DNA of 64,000 nt from Lachnospiraceae bacterium (GTDB taxonomy: Bacteria > Bacillota > Clostridia > Lachnospirales > Lachnospiraceae): NCBI GenBank assembly GCA_015056795.1, contig SVFO01000004.1, positions 19,274 to 83,273 of the forward strand. The letters run 5' to 3'. Shown one piece after another: positions 51,028-58,072 of the stretch. A program made the translations under genes and the position numbers. The notes below the pieces were generated by a model. The model saw only the letters and a list, made by a program, of their open reading frames with translations. It searched no databases and was not told the origin of the DNA. How positions within the stretch are numbered: position 1 is the first letter of the stretch; the number at the start of each line of letters is the position of its first letter.

Positions 51028-51162
51028 TTGTTTTCCTTCCTCTTCACTCATAAAATCCAGCTGCCTTTGGCATCTGTCGCTGCTTCGCAGCTTTTGATTT
51101 TATTTCGTGCACGCTCGGTTGGAAACAAATGCCTGCTTCGCAGTCGCTTGTTTCCCTTCCTC
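51028..51162 (-). ncRNA. Structured leader element E2 ahead of recJ (covaries with E1 ahead of folC)
   Basis: The same plan as 29297-29434 with different bases. Plus-strand pairs are ATAAAATC 51050-51057 with GATTTTAT 51096-51103; CAG-C-TGCC-TTT-GGCA-T-CTG (51058-51076); GCTGC-TTC-GCAGC (51079-51091); palindrome CGTGCACG (51106-51113); GGAAACAA 51121-51128 with TTGTTTCC 51148-51155, enclosing CTGC-TTC-GCAG. A third strand, TTGTTTTCCTTCCTC (51028-51042), repeats 51148-51162 with one change next to the recJ ribosome site. A minus-strand ORF MSEEEGKQ (51025-51051) ends at TAAAGGGG, the recJ site. Position relative to terminator and gene equals that of E1. RNA role or mobile repeat: open. Confidence 0.6.
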
Positions 51163-51167
51163 GCTAC

Positions 51168-51197
51168 ACAAAAAGGCTGCCTGTGACAAGGCAGCCT
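51168..51197 (-). terminator. Rho-independent terminator of secDF
   Basis: On the minus strand AGGCTGCC and GGCAGCCT pair across 8 bases and are followed by TTTTTG, 16 bases after the secDF stop. It separates secDF from recJ. Confidence 0.9.
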
Positions 51198-51212
51198 CGA
51201 AAAAATGCCATT

Positions 51213-53456
51213 TTATTTTGCCTTGCCAGGGAATTTCTGACGAAGCACGAACCAAAGTCCGCCAACGATACATACGGATGAATATGCACCACATACGATA
51301 CCAACCATCAAAGGCAGTGCGAAGTCGCGGATGCTGGTCACGCCCAGAACATACAGGCAAGCTACCATGACGAAGGTCGTCAAGGAGGTAAAGATGCTTC
51401 TGCTCAGGGTCTGGGTAATACTCTTGTTTACCACGTCCTCCACGGTCTCCTGTCTGCTCTTCTCCGCCATGTTTTCACGAACACGGTCGAAGATAACGAT
51501 GGAGGCGTTGATGGAATAACCGACAATCGTCAGCATACATGCGATAAAGGTGTTACCAACGGAAACCCTTGCTGCCGCATAGAAGGCAAGCACTACCAGC
51601 ACATCATGCATCAACGCTGCGATACTACTGAGACCAAATCGAATGTCGCTGAAACGAATTCGAATGTAAATCAACATACATACGATGGCAACCACCACTG
51701 CGATAATGGTATCACGCTTCATTTCTCCACTAATGGTGGAGCTGATGGTCTCCGTCGTGATCAGGTTGCGATCAACACCAAACTCGCTTACCAATCTGTC
51801 CTCCAGCGCTGCTCTCTGATCCAAATTCAAGGAATTCGTCTTAAAGATCACTTCGTTGGAATCCTGTACGGTCTGTACCTGAACGGCACTTCCCGTTACC
51901 TCGGTGATGACGGGAGTCACCTTGCTGTCTGCATCCTCCAGCGTCATCTTCTCGTTAAAGGTTACCGTCGTAGCAGTACCACCCTTAAACTCAAGACTGT
52001 AGTTCAGAATGTCATTTCCGTTGTAAGCATTAATTCCCATTACCACGAAGCCTGCAACGATTACGGCGAGGGATATGCCAAAGAAGATGCCCTTCTTACC
52101 AAGGAAGTTAATGCTCTTTCTGTCCTTACCAACGCCATACCACTTTGCATCACGGATACCGATGGAGTAAAAGGCATTCATCAAAAGTTTTGTGATAACA
52201 AGTGCAGTGAACATGGAAATCACAATACCAAGTGCCAAGGTCTGTGCAAAGCCCTGAATGGAACCAGGTGCAAGGAACATCAATACGGCTGCCGCGATCA
52301 GGGTCGTTACGTTACCATCAACGATGGCGGACAGAGCCTTGTCAAATCCGATTTTAATGGAACTCTTTGTGGTCTTACCAGTTGCCAGCTCTTCACGGAT
52401 ACGAGCGAAAATAATTACGTTTGCGTCCACGGCCATACCAATGGAAAGGATGATACCAGCGACACCAGACAGGGTCAGGGTCATGTTAAATCCACGGATC
52501 AGCAGTACCACCAGTGCCACGTAAATGCAAAGTGCAATGGCGGATGCAAAACCAGATACAAAGTAAACGACAATCATGAATAATGCAACGATGCCAAGAC
52601 CAATCGCACCAGCCTTCAAGCTCGTCTCAATGGCTTCGGTACCCAACTGAGCACCTACCACCTTGGAATGAATCTCTTCCAGCTCCAGCTTCAGACCACC
52701 GATACGAATGGTAGATGCCAGCTGCTCTGCTTCCTCAATGCTGCTCTGTCCAGTAATAACGGCATGTCCGTCCGAAATGATTGCCTGTACTCTAGGAGCA
52801 CTAATGATCGTTCCGTCATAGTAGATGGCAATGGTCTGCTTGCCATTATTATAGGCTTCCGTGGTCATCTCAGCGAATTTCGTTTTTCCTTCGTCCGTCA
52901 TGGTCAGCTGAACCACGATCTCATTATTCCTCATGTCATCCTGCTGATAGCCAGCCTTTGCCTCGCTGACGTCCGTACCAGACAGGGTGATGGAGCCATC
53001 CTCCAGCATCTCATCAATGCTTCTGTTCAAGGTATAGCCGTAGGTCGAGTAGGAATAGTTATCGCTTCCGTCAGGCGCCTTTTCCTTTATGAAATACAGG
53101 GATCCAGGACGACCAAGCTCAGACAGGATCTTATTGGCATCCTGTACGCCAGGAATCTCAATGTTGATACGATTCAATCCCTCTTGGTACACAATCGCTT
53201 CCGTGCTGTAGCCCGTAACACGCTGCTGCAGCTTATAGATCGTGTCCTTCATGTCGGTGCTGTCAGGCGTTTCCTCGCCAACCACCTGATAGGTGATGCT
53301 GACGCCGCCCGCCAGATCCAAGCCCAGCTTGATGTCAGATGCGCTTCCGGTTCCGCTTGCATCAACGCCAAACAGGTCAATGTAAGTAATTCCTGCCAGA
53401 AGAAGCAACAAACAAAGTAAAACAATCCATGCCTGACCTTTTTTCATGTCCTTCAT
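51213..53456 (-). CDS. secDF: Fused protein translocase subunit SecDF
   Basis: A 747-residue fusion. Residues 1-430 are SecD: TM1 near 9-28, the DIKLGLDLAGGVSITYQV region (about 41-58), the P1 head domain, and five more helices including the D-rich GMAVDANVIIFARIREEL (about 345-362). Residues about 440-747 are SecF: GFVVMGINAYNGND, the LEFKGGTATTVTF segment and the helices with YSINASIVIFDRVREN (about 658-673), the counterpart motif. SecDF uses proton flow to pull exported proteins outward. GGAGAG precedes the ATG. The 200-base upstream gap contains element B. Confidence 0.97.
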   Translation of the reverse strand: MKDMKKGQAWIVLLCLLLLLAGITYIDLFGVDASGTGSASDIKLGLDLAGGVSITYQVVGEETPDSTDMKDTIYKLQQRVTGYSTEAIVYQEGLNRINIEIPGVQDANKILSELGRPGSLYFIKEKAPDGSDNYSYSTYGYTLNRSIDEMLEDGSITLSGTDVSEAKAGYQQDDMRNNEIVVQLTMTDEGKTKFAEMTTEAYNNGKQTIAIYYDGTIISAPRVQAIISDGHAVITGQSSIEEAEQLASTIRIGGLKLELEEIHSKVVGAQLGTEAIETSLKAGAIGLGIVALFMIVVYFVSGFASAIALCIYVALVVLLIRGFNMTLTLSGVAGIILSIGMAVDANVIIFARIREELATGKTTKSSIKIGFDKALSAIVDGNVTTLIAAAVLMFLAPGSIQGFAQTLALGIVISMFTALVITKLLMNAFYSIGIRDAKWYGVGKDRKSINFLGKKGIFFGISLAVIVAGFVVMGINAYNGNDILNYSLEFKGGTATTVTFNEKMTLEDADSKVTPVITEVTGSAVQVQTVQDSNEVIFKTNSLNLDQRAALEDRLVSEFGVDRNLITTETISSTISGEMKRDTIIAVVVAIVCMLIYIRIRFSDIRFGLSSIAALMHDVLVVLAFYAAARVSVGNTFIACMLTIVGYSINASIVIFDRVRENMAEKSRQETVEDVVNKSITQTLSRSIFTSLTTFVMVACLYVLGVTSIRDFALPLMVGIVCGAYSSVCIVGGLWFVLRQKFPGKAK

Positions 53457-53530
53457 TTCTTTACTCTCCGTTCTTATTTAAATCTTGCGTTCCTACCCAG
53501 GGGCAATGTCAATAATTTAGCCTTCCCTAT

Positions 53531-53610
53531 TCCTCGAGGGGAAGGTTTGGATTGTCTTTCTGGGTCAAAAGTCTACCAGAAAGATGATCCAAACCTAGCC
53601 CCGAGTTTTT
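53531..53610. repeat. Long hairpin element B (bulged-base hairpin family)
   Basis: Bases 53531-53610 fold into one hairpin: base CCTCGAGGGG/CCCCGAG, then AAGGTTTGGATTGTCTTTCTGG with a right arm that differs from perfect complement at two places. Both changes give G-U wobble pairs in plus-strand RNA. It ends with TTTTT on the plus strand. It is 98 per cent identical to element C. Outer arms CAATGTCA (53504-53511) and TGACATTG (53629-53636) add another 8-bp pair. It lies between secDF and the SCIFF maturase, both on the other strand. Confidence 0.88.
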
Positions 53611-53659
53611 GTCAAATCCTTAGCTTAATGACATTGTACCTGTGGGAACGGTTACTTTC

Positions 53660-55069
53660 TTATTCTTCGGAGGACTCGTCCTCTTCCTCCATCATCTTCA
53701 CGGCCTTTAATGCGATGGCGCATTCCACGCGCTTCCGCTCCAGCTCACATCCAACGTCATAAGCATCATTAATGTTGCCATGAAAATTATAAGAGTTTGC
53801 TGCGCATCCACCGCTACAATAGAACTTTGCGAAGCATTTCTTACACTTTTCCTTCGCATAAACATTACAGCACTTGAACTGATCCCGAAGGTCTTCCCGT
53901 ACAATTCCCGTATCGACATTGCCCATCAGAAAATCCTCGTTACCAACGAACTGATGGCAGGGATAAAAATCTCCCCAAGGCGTCACGGCAAGATACTCCG
54001 TTCCTGAGCCGCATCCCGACAAACGCTTTGCCACGCAGGGGCCGCCCTCCAAGTCGACCATGAAGTGGAAGAAATTGAAGGGTCTGCCCTCTCTTCTTCT
54101 CTTGATCATCTCCGCCGCCAGCTTATCGTACTCGTCCTTTAGCTTCGGAAGATCCTCCTCGGTAATTGCATAATCATCCGTCGGCTGAGCCACGACAGGC
54201 TCCACGGAAATCTGCTGAAATCCCAAATCTGCCAAGTGAATGACATCCTCGGAGAAGTCCAAATTGTGATGCGTAAAGGTTCCTCGCACATAATAATTCG
54301 TCTGATTTCGGCTTTCTGCAACCTTCTGGAACTTCGGAACAATCAGGTCATAGCTACCCTGTCCGCCACGGAAGGGTCTCATCTTGTCATGAATTTCCTT
54401 GCGGCCGTCAATGCTGAGAACCACGTTCGCCATCTCTTTATTGGCAAATTCCAAAATCTCATCATTTAAAAGCACACCATTGGTCGTCAGGGTAAAGCGG
54501 AACTTCTTGTTATTTGCAGTCTCGATGCTACGCCCATAATTCACAAGGTCCTTTACCACCTGCCAATTCATCAGCGGCTCTCCGCCGAAGAAATCGACCT
54601 CCAGATTGACGCGATTTCCAGAGTTGGCAACCAAAAAGTCCAACGCCTTCTTACCAACCTCAAAGCTCATCAGAGCCCTGCGTCCATGATACTCGCCCTC
54701 CTCGGCAAAGCAATACTTGCATGCCAGGTTGCAATCATGAGCGATGTGCAGGCAAAGCGCCTTCACCACAGTCGTTCTCTTTTTAAAATCGAAGACATAA
54801 TTCTCATAAATATCCTTGGCAAAGAGCTGACCGCTCTTCTCCAATTCCAAAACCTCATCCACGGCCTCCCTGATCTCCGCCTCGGGATAGGGAATTCCTG
54901 CAATGTGTACGACGGCAGCCTTGATCGTGTCCGCATCCTTGATGCCCTCTCCAATCAAGGGCTCTACCAACGGGATCATGTCATATACAATGTCATCCAC
55001 GACATGTACGGAACCACTGTTGACGTCCATTACAATATTCAGGCCATTACTCTTATATTGGTGTATCAC
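53660..55069 (-). CDS. scfB: SCIFF peptide maturase, thioether-forming radical SAM enzyme
   Basis: A 469-residue radical SAM/SPASM enzyme with a GTG start (GAGAGGA ahead). The cluster-binding CxxxCxxC is CNLACKYCF (about 112-120) preceded by the N-terminal peptide-recognition region. The C-terminal twitch/SPASM cysteines are in CNVYAKEKCKKCFAKFYCSGGC (in parts; about 397-420) and later GCELERKRVEC. It converts Cys of the SCIFF peptide to thioether cross-links. The peptide gene is directly upstream (55167-55310), separated by a hairpin that may limit the amount of enzyme message relative to peptide. Confidence 0.95.
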   Translation of the reverse strand: MIHQYKSNGLNIVMDVNSGSVHVVDDIVYDMIPLVEPLIGEGIKDADTIKAAVVHIAGIPYPEAEIREAVDEVLELEKSGQLFAKDIYENYVFDFKKRTTVVKALCLHIAHDCNLACKYCFAEEGEYHGRRALMSFEVGKKALDFLVANSGNRVNLEVDFFGGEPLMNWQVVKDLVNYGRSIETANNKKFRFTLTTNGVLLNDEILEFANKEMANVVLSIDGRKEIHDKMRPFRGGQGSYDLIVPKFQKVAESRNQTNYYVRGTFTHHNLDFSEDVIHLADLGFQQISVEPVVAQPTDDYAITEEDLPKLKDEYDKLAAEMIKRRREGRPFNFFHFMVDLEGGPCVAKRLSGCGSGTEYLAVTPWGDFYPCHQFVGNEDFLMGNVDTGIVREDLRDQFKCCNVYAKEKCKKCFAKFYCSGGCAANSYNFHGNINDAYDVGCELERKRVECAIALKAVKMMEEEDESSEE

Positions 55070-55103
55070 AAAAAAATCCTCTCAAAATCGTGAAACTCAA
55101 AAG

Positions 55104-55132
55104 ATAAGCAGCGACACATGATCGCTGCTTAT
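55104..55132 (-). terminator. Hairpin between SCIFF peptide and maturase genes (partial terminator)
   Basis: ATAAGCAGCGA (55104-55114) pairs with TCGCTGCTTAT (55122-55132) across a 7-base loop; the minus strand continues CTTTTGAG. The weak T-run would allow read-through into the maturase gene, a common way to make more peptide than enzyme. Confidence 0.7.
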
Positions 55133-55166
55133 GATGGTTTTTTCAGTTCAAATACGCAAGAATCAA

Positions 55167-55310
55167 TTACTTTAACTTCTCGCAGCTCTGATTACCAACG
55201 GTGCAGGAAGTCTTGCATGCAGACTGGCAGGAAGTCTGGCACTCGCCACATCCGCCCTTCTTCATGGACTCCTTCAAATCTCTCGTCGTTAACGTCTTAA
55301 TGTGCTTCAT
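55167..55310 (-). CDS. scfA: SCIFF ribosomally made peptide precursor (six cysteines in forty-five)
   Basis: A 47-residue peptide that is easy to overlook. It begins MKHIKTLTTRDLKES and then has the six cysteines C21, C24, C28, C32, C36 and C43 spaced as in SCIFF peptides of Clostridia (GGCGECQTSCQ, then ACKTSC and the tail GNQSCEKLK). GGAGG precedes the ATG and a perfect sigma-A promoter lies 55 bases upstream. The adjacent radical SAM enzyme makes the thioether links. The final product's function is unknown. Confidence 0.96.
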   Translation of the reverse strand: MKHIKTLTTRDLKESMKKGGCGECQTSCQSACKTSCTVGNQSCEKLK

Positions 55311-55364
55311 ATAAGAAACCTCCTTGTGAAACTATCACATACATTCATCTAGTAAATCTATGCT

Positions 55365-55393
55365 ATTGTAGCATAACTTTCCAATTCTGTCAA
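55365..55393 (-). promoter_or_regulatory. Strong sigma-A promoter of the SCIFF locus
   Basis: The minus strand has a perfect TTGACA (55388-55393), 17 bases and TACAAT (55365-55370), about 48 bases before the peptide's ribosome site. Confidence 0.85.
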
Positions 55394-55428
55394 TCACCAC
55401 GGCGATTAGTTCTCTCGTTCCACGGCAA

Positions 55429-55950
55429 TTAGTTTTCTCTGCCTGGTTCAGAATGTGTTTCTTCCCCACTTTCCTTCGTGCGAAATGCCCAGAATTTATT
55501 AATAAGGAAGTTGATGGGAACACTGATAACAAGATTGATCATGGGGGCAATGAGCTTCGAAATGCCTAATAAATCAATCCAAACATAGGATAGTACGTTG
55601 CAGAGAAAGATGCCCGTAAAGGAATAAGAGATATAGGTTTTGAGCAAGGCCTTGCCAACGTGCCTTTTCTGTCCCTTTTCCAGAGTAAACACAAGCTTAT
55701 TGTTCCAATAAAAGGACCACAGGACGCTCAAAAAGAATCCCACAAGATTACCGATGACATAATCCCATGAGATTTCATAAGGCCTTAAAAGCATCAATGT
55801 CATGACATTGAGCGCGTAGCTTAACAGCGTATTGGTTACGCCGATCACTCCAAACTTCACAAATTGAACCAGCGCCTCAATGACCTGATCCGAAAGCTTT
55901 ATCGGTGAAAGCTTTAGTATTTTTCTCGTTAACTCTTCAACGAATTTCAT
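55429..55950 (-). CDS. GtrA-family membrane protein
   Basis: About 173 residues from the ATG at 55950 (GGAAGGA ahead; the frame opens at 55998). Four helices and the GtrA pattern: QFVKFGVIGVTNTLLSYALN (about 31-50), GFFLSVLWSFYWNNKLVF (about 71-88) and the C-terminal INFLINKFWAFR. GtrA proteins are linked to translocation of lipid-linked sugars. No glycosyltransferase is next to it, so its partner is unclear; it might serve other glycan pathways. The gene is between SCIFF and the TIGR04086 gene. Confidence 0.88.
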   Translation of the reverse strand: MKFVEELTRKILKLSPIKLSDQVIEALVQFVKFGVIGVTNTLLSYALNVMTLMLLRPYEISWDYVIGNLVGFFLSVLWSFYWNNKLVFTLEKGQKRHVGKALLKTYISYSFTGIFLCNVLSYVWIDLLGISKLIAPMINLVISVPINFLINKFWAFRTKESGEETHSEPGREN

Positions 55951-56027
55951 CTTTAAATCCTTCCACGTGTCATCACGACATCTCAAGAATCGTATCACGT
56001 TCTGCGCATGAAGTCAAACCCCTCTCG

Positions 56028-56426
56028 TCAGGCTTTTTCGAAGAAGCCGGACAAAATTCCTCCAAGGGTTCCTCCCGTCACACAGAATAAAAAGGAAGGG
56101 AAGATTCCAGAATTCCCGTTCCCCATGCCGCTCGCAAGGGACAATGCTGCCAAAACAAGAAAATAACACGCTCCCATCAAGGCCCCCCAGAGAAACCTTC
56201 TGCTTTTCGCCTTTTTCCCAGCCAGTACTCCCGCAAAGAGTGCTGACACAAAATAAATGGCATCAATTGAGGCCGAAACCGCTCCACTGCCTAGCCTAAA
56301 ACGATAGAGCAAAAACGCTAACAGCAACAGCAAAAGTCCCGTCAGGACATACGATAATAATAGAAAAAACAGGTATGCCAATGCTGATCCAGCCCCCTTT
56401 TTTTGTTCTCCCCTCACCATCTCCAT
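56028..56426 (-). CDS. TIGR04086-family membrane protein
   Basis: About 132 residues from the ATG at 56426, which has GGGAGGA ahead (frame opens at 56483). Four membrane helices with the pattern ALAYLFFLLLSYVLTGLLLL, DAIYFVSALFAGVLAG, GALMGACYFLVLAALSLASG and GGTLGGILSGFF. TIGR04086 proteins of this size and layout are commonly found next to yajC-secDF in Clostridia; here secDF is 2.6 kb away. Function unknown. Confidence 0.8.
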   Translation of the reverse strand: MEMVRGEQKKGAGSALAYLFFLLLSYVLTGLLLLLLAFLLYRFRLGSGAVSASIDAIYFVSALFAGVLAGKKAKSRRFLWGALMGACYFLVLAALSLASGMGNGNSGIFPSFLFCVTGGTLGGILSGFFEKA

Positions 56427-56510
56427 ATTCCGATCCTCCCATTTCTCATAGATTCGCCCCGTTTGGGCGCGCCCTCTTATCACTTATTCTATGCTTGGTT
56501 ACTTGAAAAC

Positions 56511-56540
56511 TTGACAACTTGCCATCTCTTATTGTAAGAT
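56511..56540 (+). promoter_or_regulatory. Promoter of the CNNM/CorC-type gene
   Basis: TTGACA (56511-56516), 18 bases and TAAGAT (56535-56540), with AAGGAG at 56561-56566. Confidence 0.65.
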
Positions 56541-56577
56541 ACATTCTATATATGATTACAAAGGAGTGTGGTTTTAC

Positions 56578-57894
56578 TTGGTTCCCCCAGATGACATACA
56601 GCTATTTGTCATTGAATGTATTATTTTAGTAATTTTAGTGATTCTGTCTGGTTTCTTCTCCTCTGCGGAGACGGCGCTGACCACGGCAAACAAGGTCAAG
56701 CTTCGTTCCCTTGAAGAGGAAGGTAATAAGCGCGCTGCACGCGTGAATAAGATCCTGGATCATAACAGCAAGATGCTGAGTGCAATTCTAATCGGCAATA
56801 ACGTCGTAAACCTGTCGGCTTCAGCTCTGGCAACGACTTTGGCGCTTCGCGTGAATTTGGCCGTCGGCATTGCCACTGGAGTCCTGACCTTTCTGGTTCT
56901 CCTCTTTGGCGAGGTGATTCCGAAAACCTGGGCCATGCACTACGCAGATAAACTTGCTCTCGCCTACAGCGGTATCATTTATTCGCTGATGCAAGTGCTA
57001 ACCCCCATCATTTTCTTGGTCGACAAAATCGCTTGGTTAATCCTCTTTTTACTTCACGTGGATCCCAACGAGAAGGTCAGCACCATGACAGAAAATGAAT
57101 TAAAGACCTATGTGGACATCAGCCATGAGGACGGTGCCATAGAGTCCGAGGAGCGCGAAATCATCTACAATGTATTTGAGTTTTCGGATGCACTCGCAAA
57201 GGACATCATGATTCCCAGGGTCAACATGGTCACGGTCAACGTCAATGATGATTATCACGAAGTCCTCTCCGTCTTCCGAAAGCACATGTATACGAGACTT
57301 CCCGTCTATGAGGAAGACAAGGACAACATTATCGGTCTCATCAACATTAAGGATTTCATCCTGACGGATGATCCTGAGCACTTCCAGATACGCAACATTT
57401 TAAGGGAAGCGCATTTTACTTATGAGTACAAAAAAATCTCCGATCTTCTGTACGAGATTCGAGAGAAAACAACCAGCGTTACCTTCGTGGTGAACGAGTA
57501 CGGCGTTACCGTCGGCATGATTACGCTGGAAGACCTTTTGGAAGAAATAGTTGGCGAAATTCGCGACGAATACGACGCGGATGAGATGGAAAAGATTAAG
57601 AAGCTTGATGACAAGACCTATCTGATCGAGGGAAGCATGAATCTGGATGACGTCAATGATGCGTTGGAATGCCATCTGGAAAGCGAGGAATATGACTCTC
57701 TCGGCGGTATCCTGATTGAGCATTTAGGTCACCTTCCTGAGGACGGCGAGTCCGTCACCTTAGAAGACGGCATGACCCTCAAGGTACAGGGCGTGGATCA
57801 AAACCGCATCGAGAAGGTGCTCCTGACCCTCCCCGAGCCCGCCGCGGAAGACACTCCCGACGAGCCGACAGCCTCATCAACAGATCCGTCCTAA
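56578..57894 (+). CDS. CNNM/CorC-type hemolysin-family protein (DUF21, CBS pair, CorC_HlyC)
   Basis: About 438 residues. DUF21 membrane domain at about 10-190 (LSGFFSSAETALTTANK, IGNNVVNLSASALATTLAL and GEVIPKTWA), two CBS domains at about 200-330 (DIMIPRVNMVTV, RLPVYEEDKDNIIGLINIKD in parts, TVGMITLEDLLEEIVGEI) and a C-terminal CorC_HlyC domain (about 345-425). The family transports or senses magnesium and related ions. The start is uncertain: GTG at 56566 overlaps the ribosome site AAGGAG, so the TTG at 56578 is a better fit although its spacing is long. The C-terminal tail is Pro/Thr/Asp-rich. Confidence 0.9.
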   Translation: MVPPDDIQLFVIECIILVILVILSGFFSSAETALTTANKVKLRSLEEEGNKRAARVNKILDHNSKMLSAILIGNNVVNLSASALATTLALRVNLAVGIATGVLTFLVLLFGEVIPKTWAMHYADKLALAYSGIIYSLMQVLTPIIFLVDKIAWLILFLLHVDPNEKVSTMTENELKTYVDISHEDGAIESEEREIIYNVFEFSDALAKDIMIPRVNMVTVNVNDDYHEVLSVFRKHMYTRLPVYEEDKDNIIGLINIKDFILTDDPEHFQIRNILREAHFTYEYKKISDLLYEIREKTTSVTFVVNEYGVTVGMITLEDLLEEIVGEIRDEYDADEMEKIKKLDDKTYLIEGSMNLDDVNDALECHLESEEYDSLGGILIEHLGHLPEDGESVTLEDGMTLKVQGVDQNRIEKVLLTLPEPAAEDTPDEPTASSTDPS

Positions 57895-57934
57895 AACACT
57901 AAAGTCAAGATAGCTTAGAATACGAACATACAAT

Positions 57935-57975
57935 AAAGACCAAGATATGCGTCACTCTACATATCTTGGTCTTTT
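57935..57975 (+). terminator. Rho-independent terminator of the CNNM/CorC-type gene
   Basis: AAAGACCAAGATATG pairs with CATATCTTGGTCTTT across 10 bases, followed by T on the plus strand; by its A-run it also works on the other strand for the GH115 unit if transcription passes element C. Confidence 0.9.
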
Positions 57976-57990
57976 ACTATGGCTTATGCC

Positions 57991-58070
57991 AACCTCGAGG
58001 GGAAGGTTTGGATTGTCTTTCTGGGTCAAAAGTCTACCAGAAAGACAATCCAAACCTAGCCCCGAGTTTT
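57991..58070. repeat. Long hairpin element C (bulged-base hairpin family)
   Basis: Nearly identical to element B. The base AACCTCGAGGGG/CCCCGAGTT carries the same bulged C and A as in A and B; the stem AAGGTTTGGATTGTCTTTCTGG is perfectly paired with its 22-base complement across a GTCAAAAGTCTA loop. It ends TTTT on the plus strand. The element lies between two convergent genes, 2 bases after the GH115 stop, where it may help end transcription. Confidence 0.88.
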
Positions 58071-58072
58071 CA

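Noticed and set aside
51606..52583. 325-codon plus-strand frame
   Set aside because: It is antisense to secDF with a composition that fits a shadow frame (His/Cys/Asn-rich) and no ribosome site.
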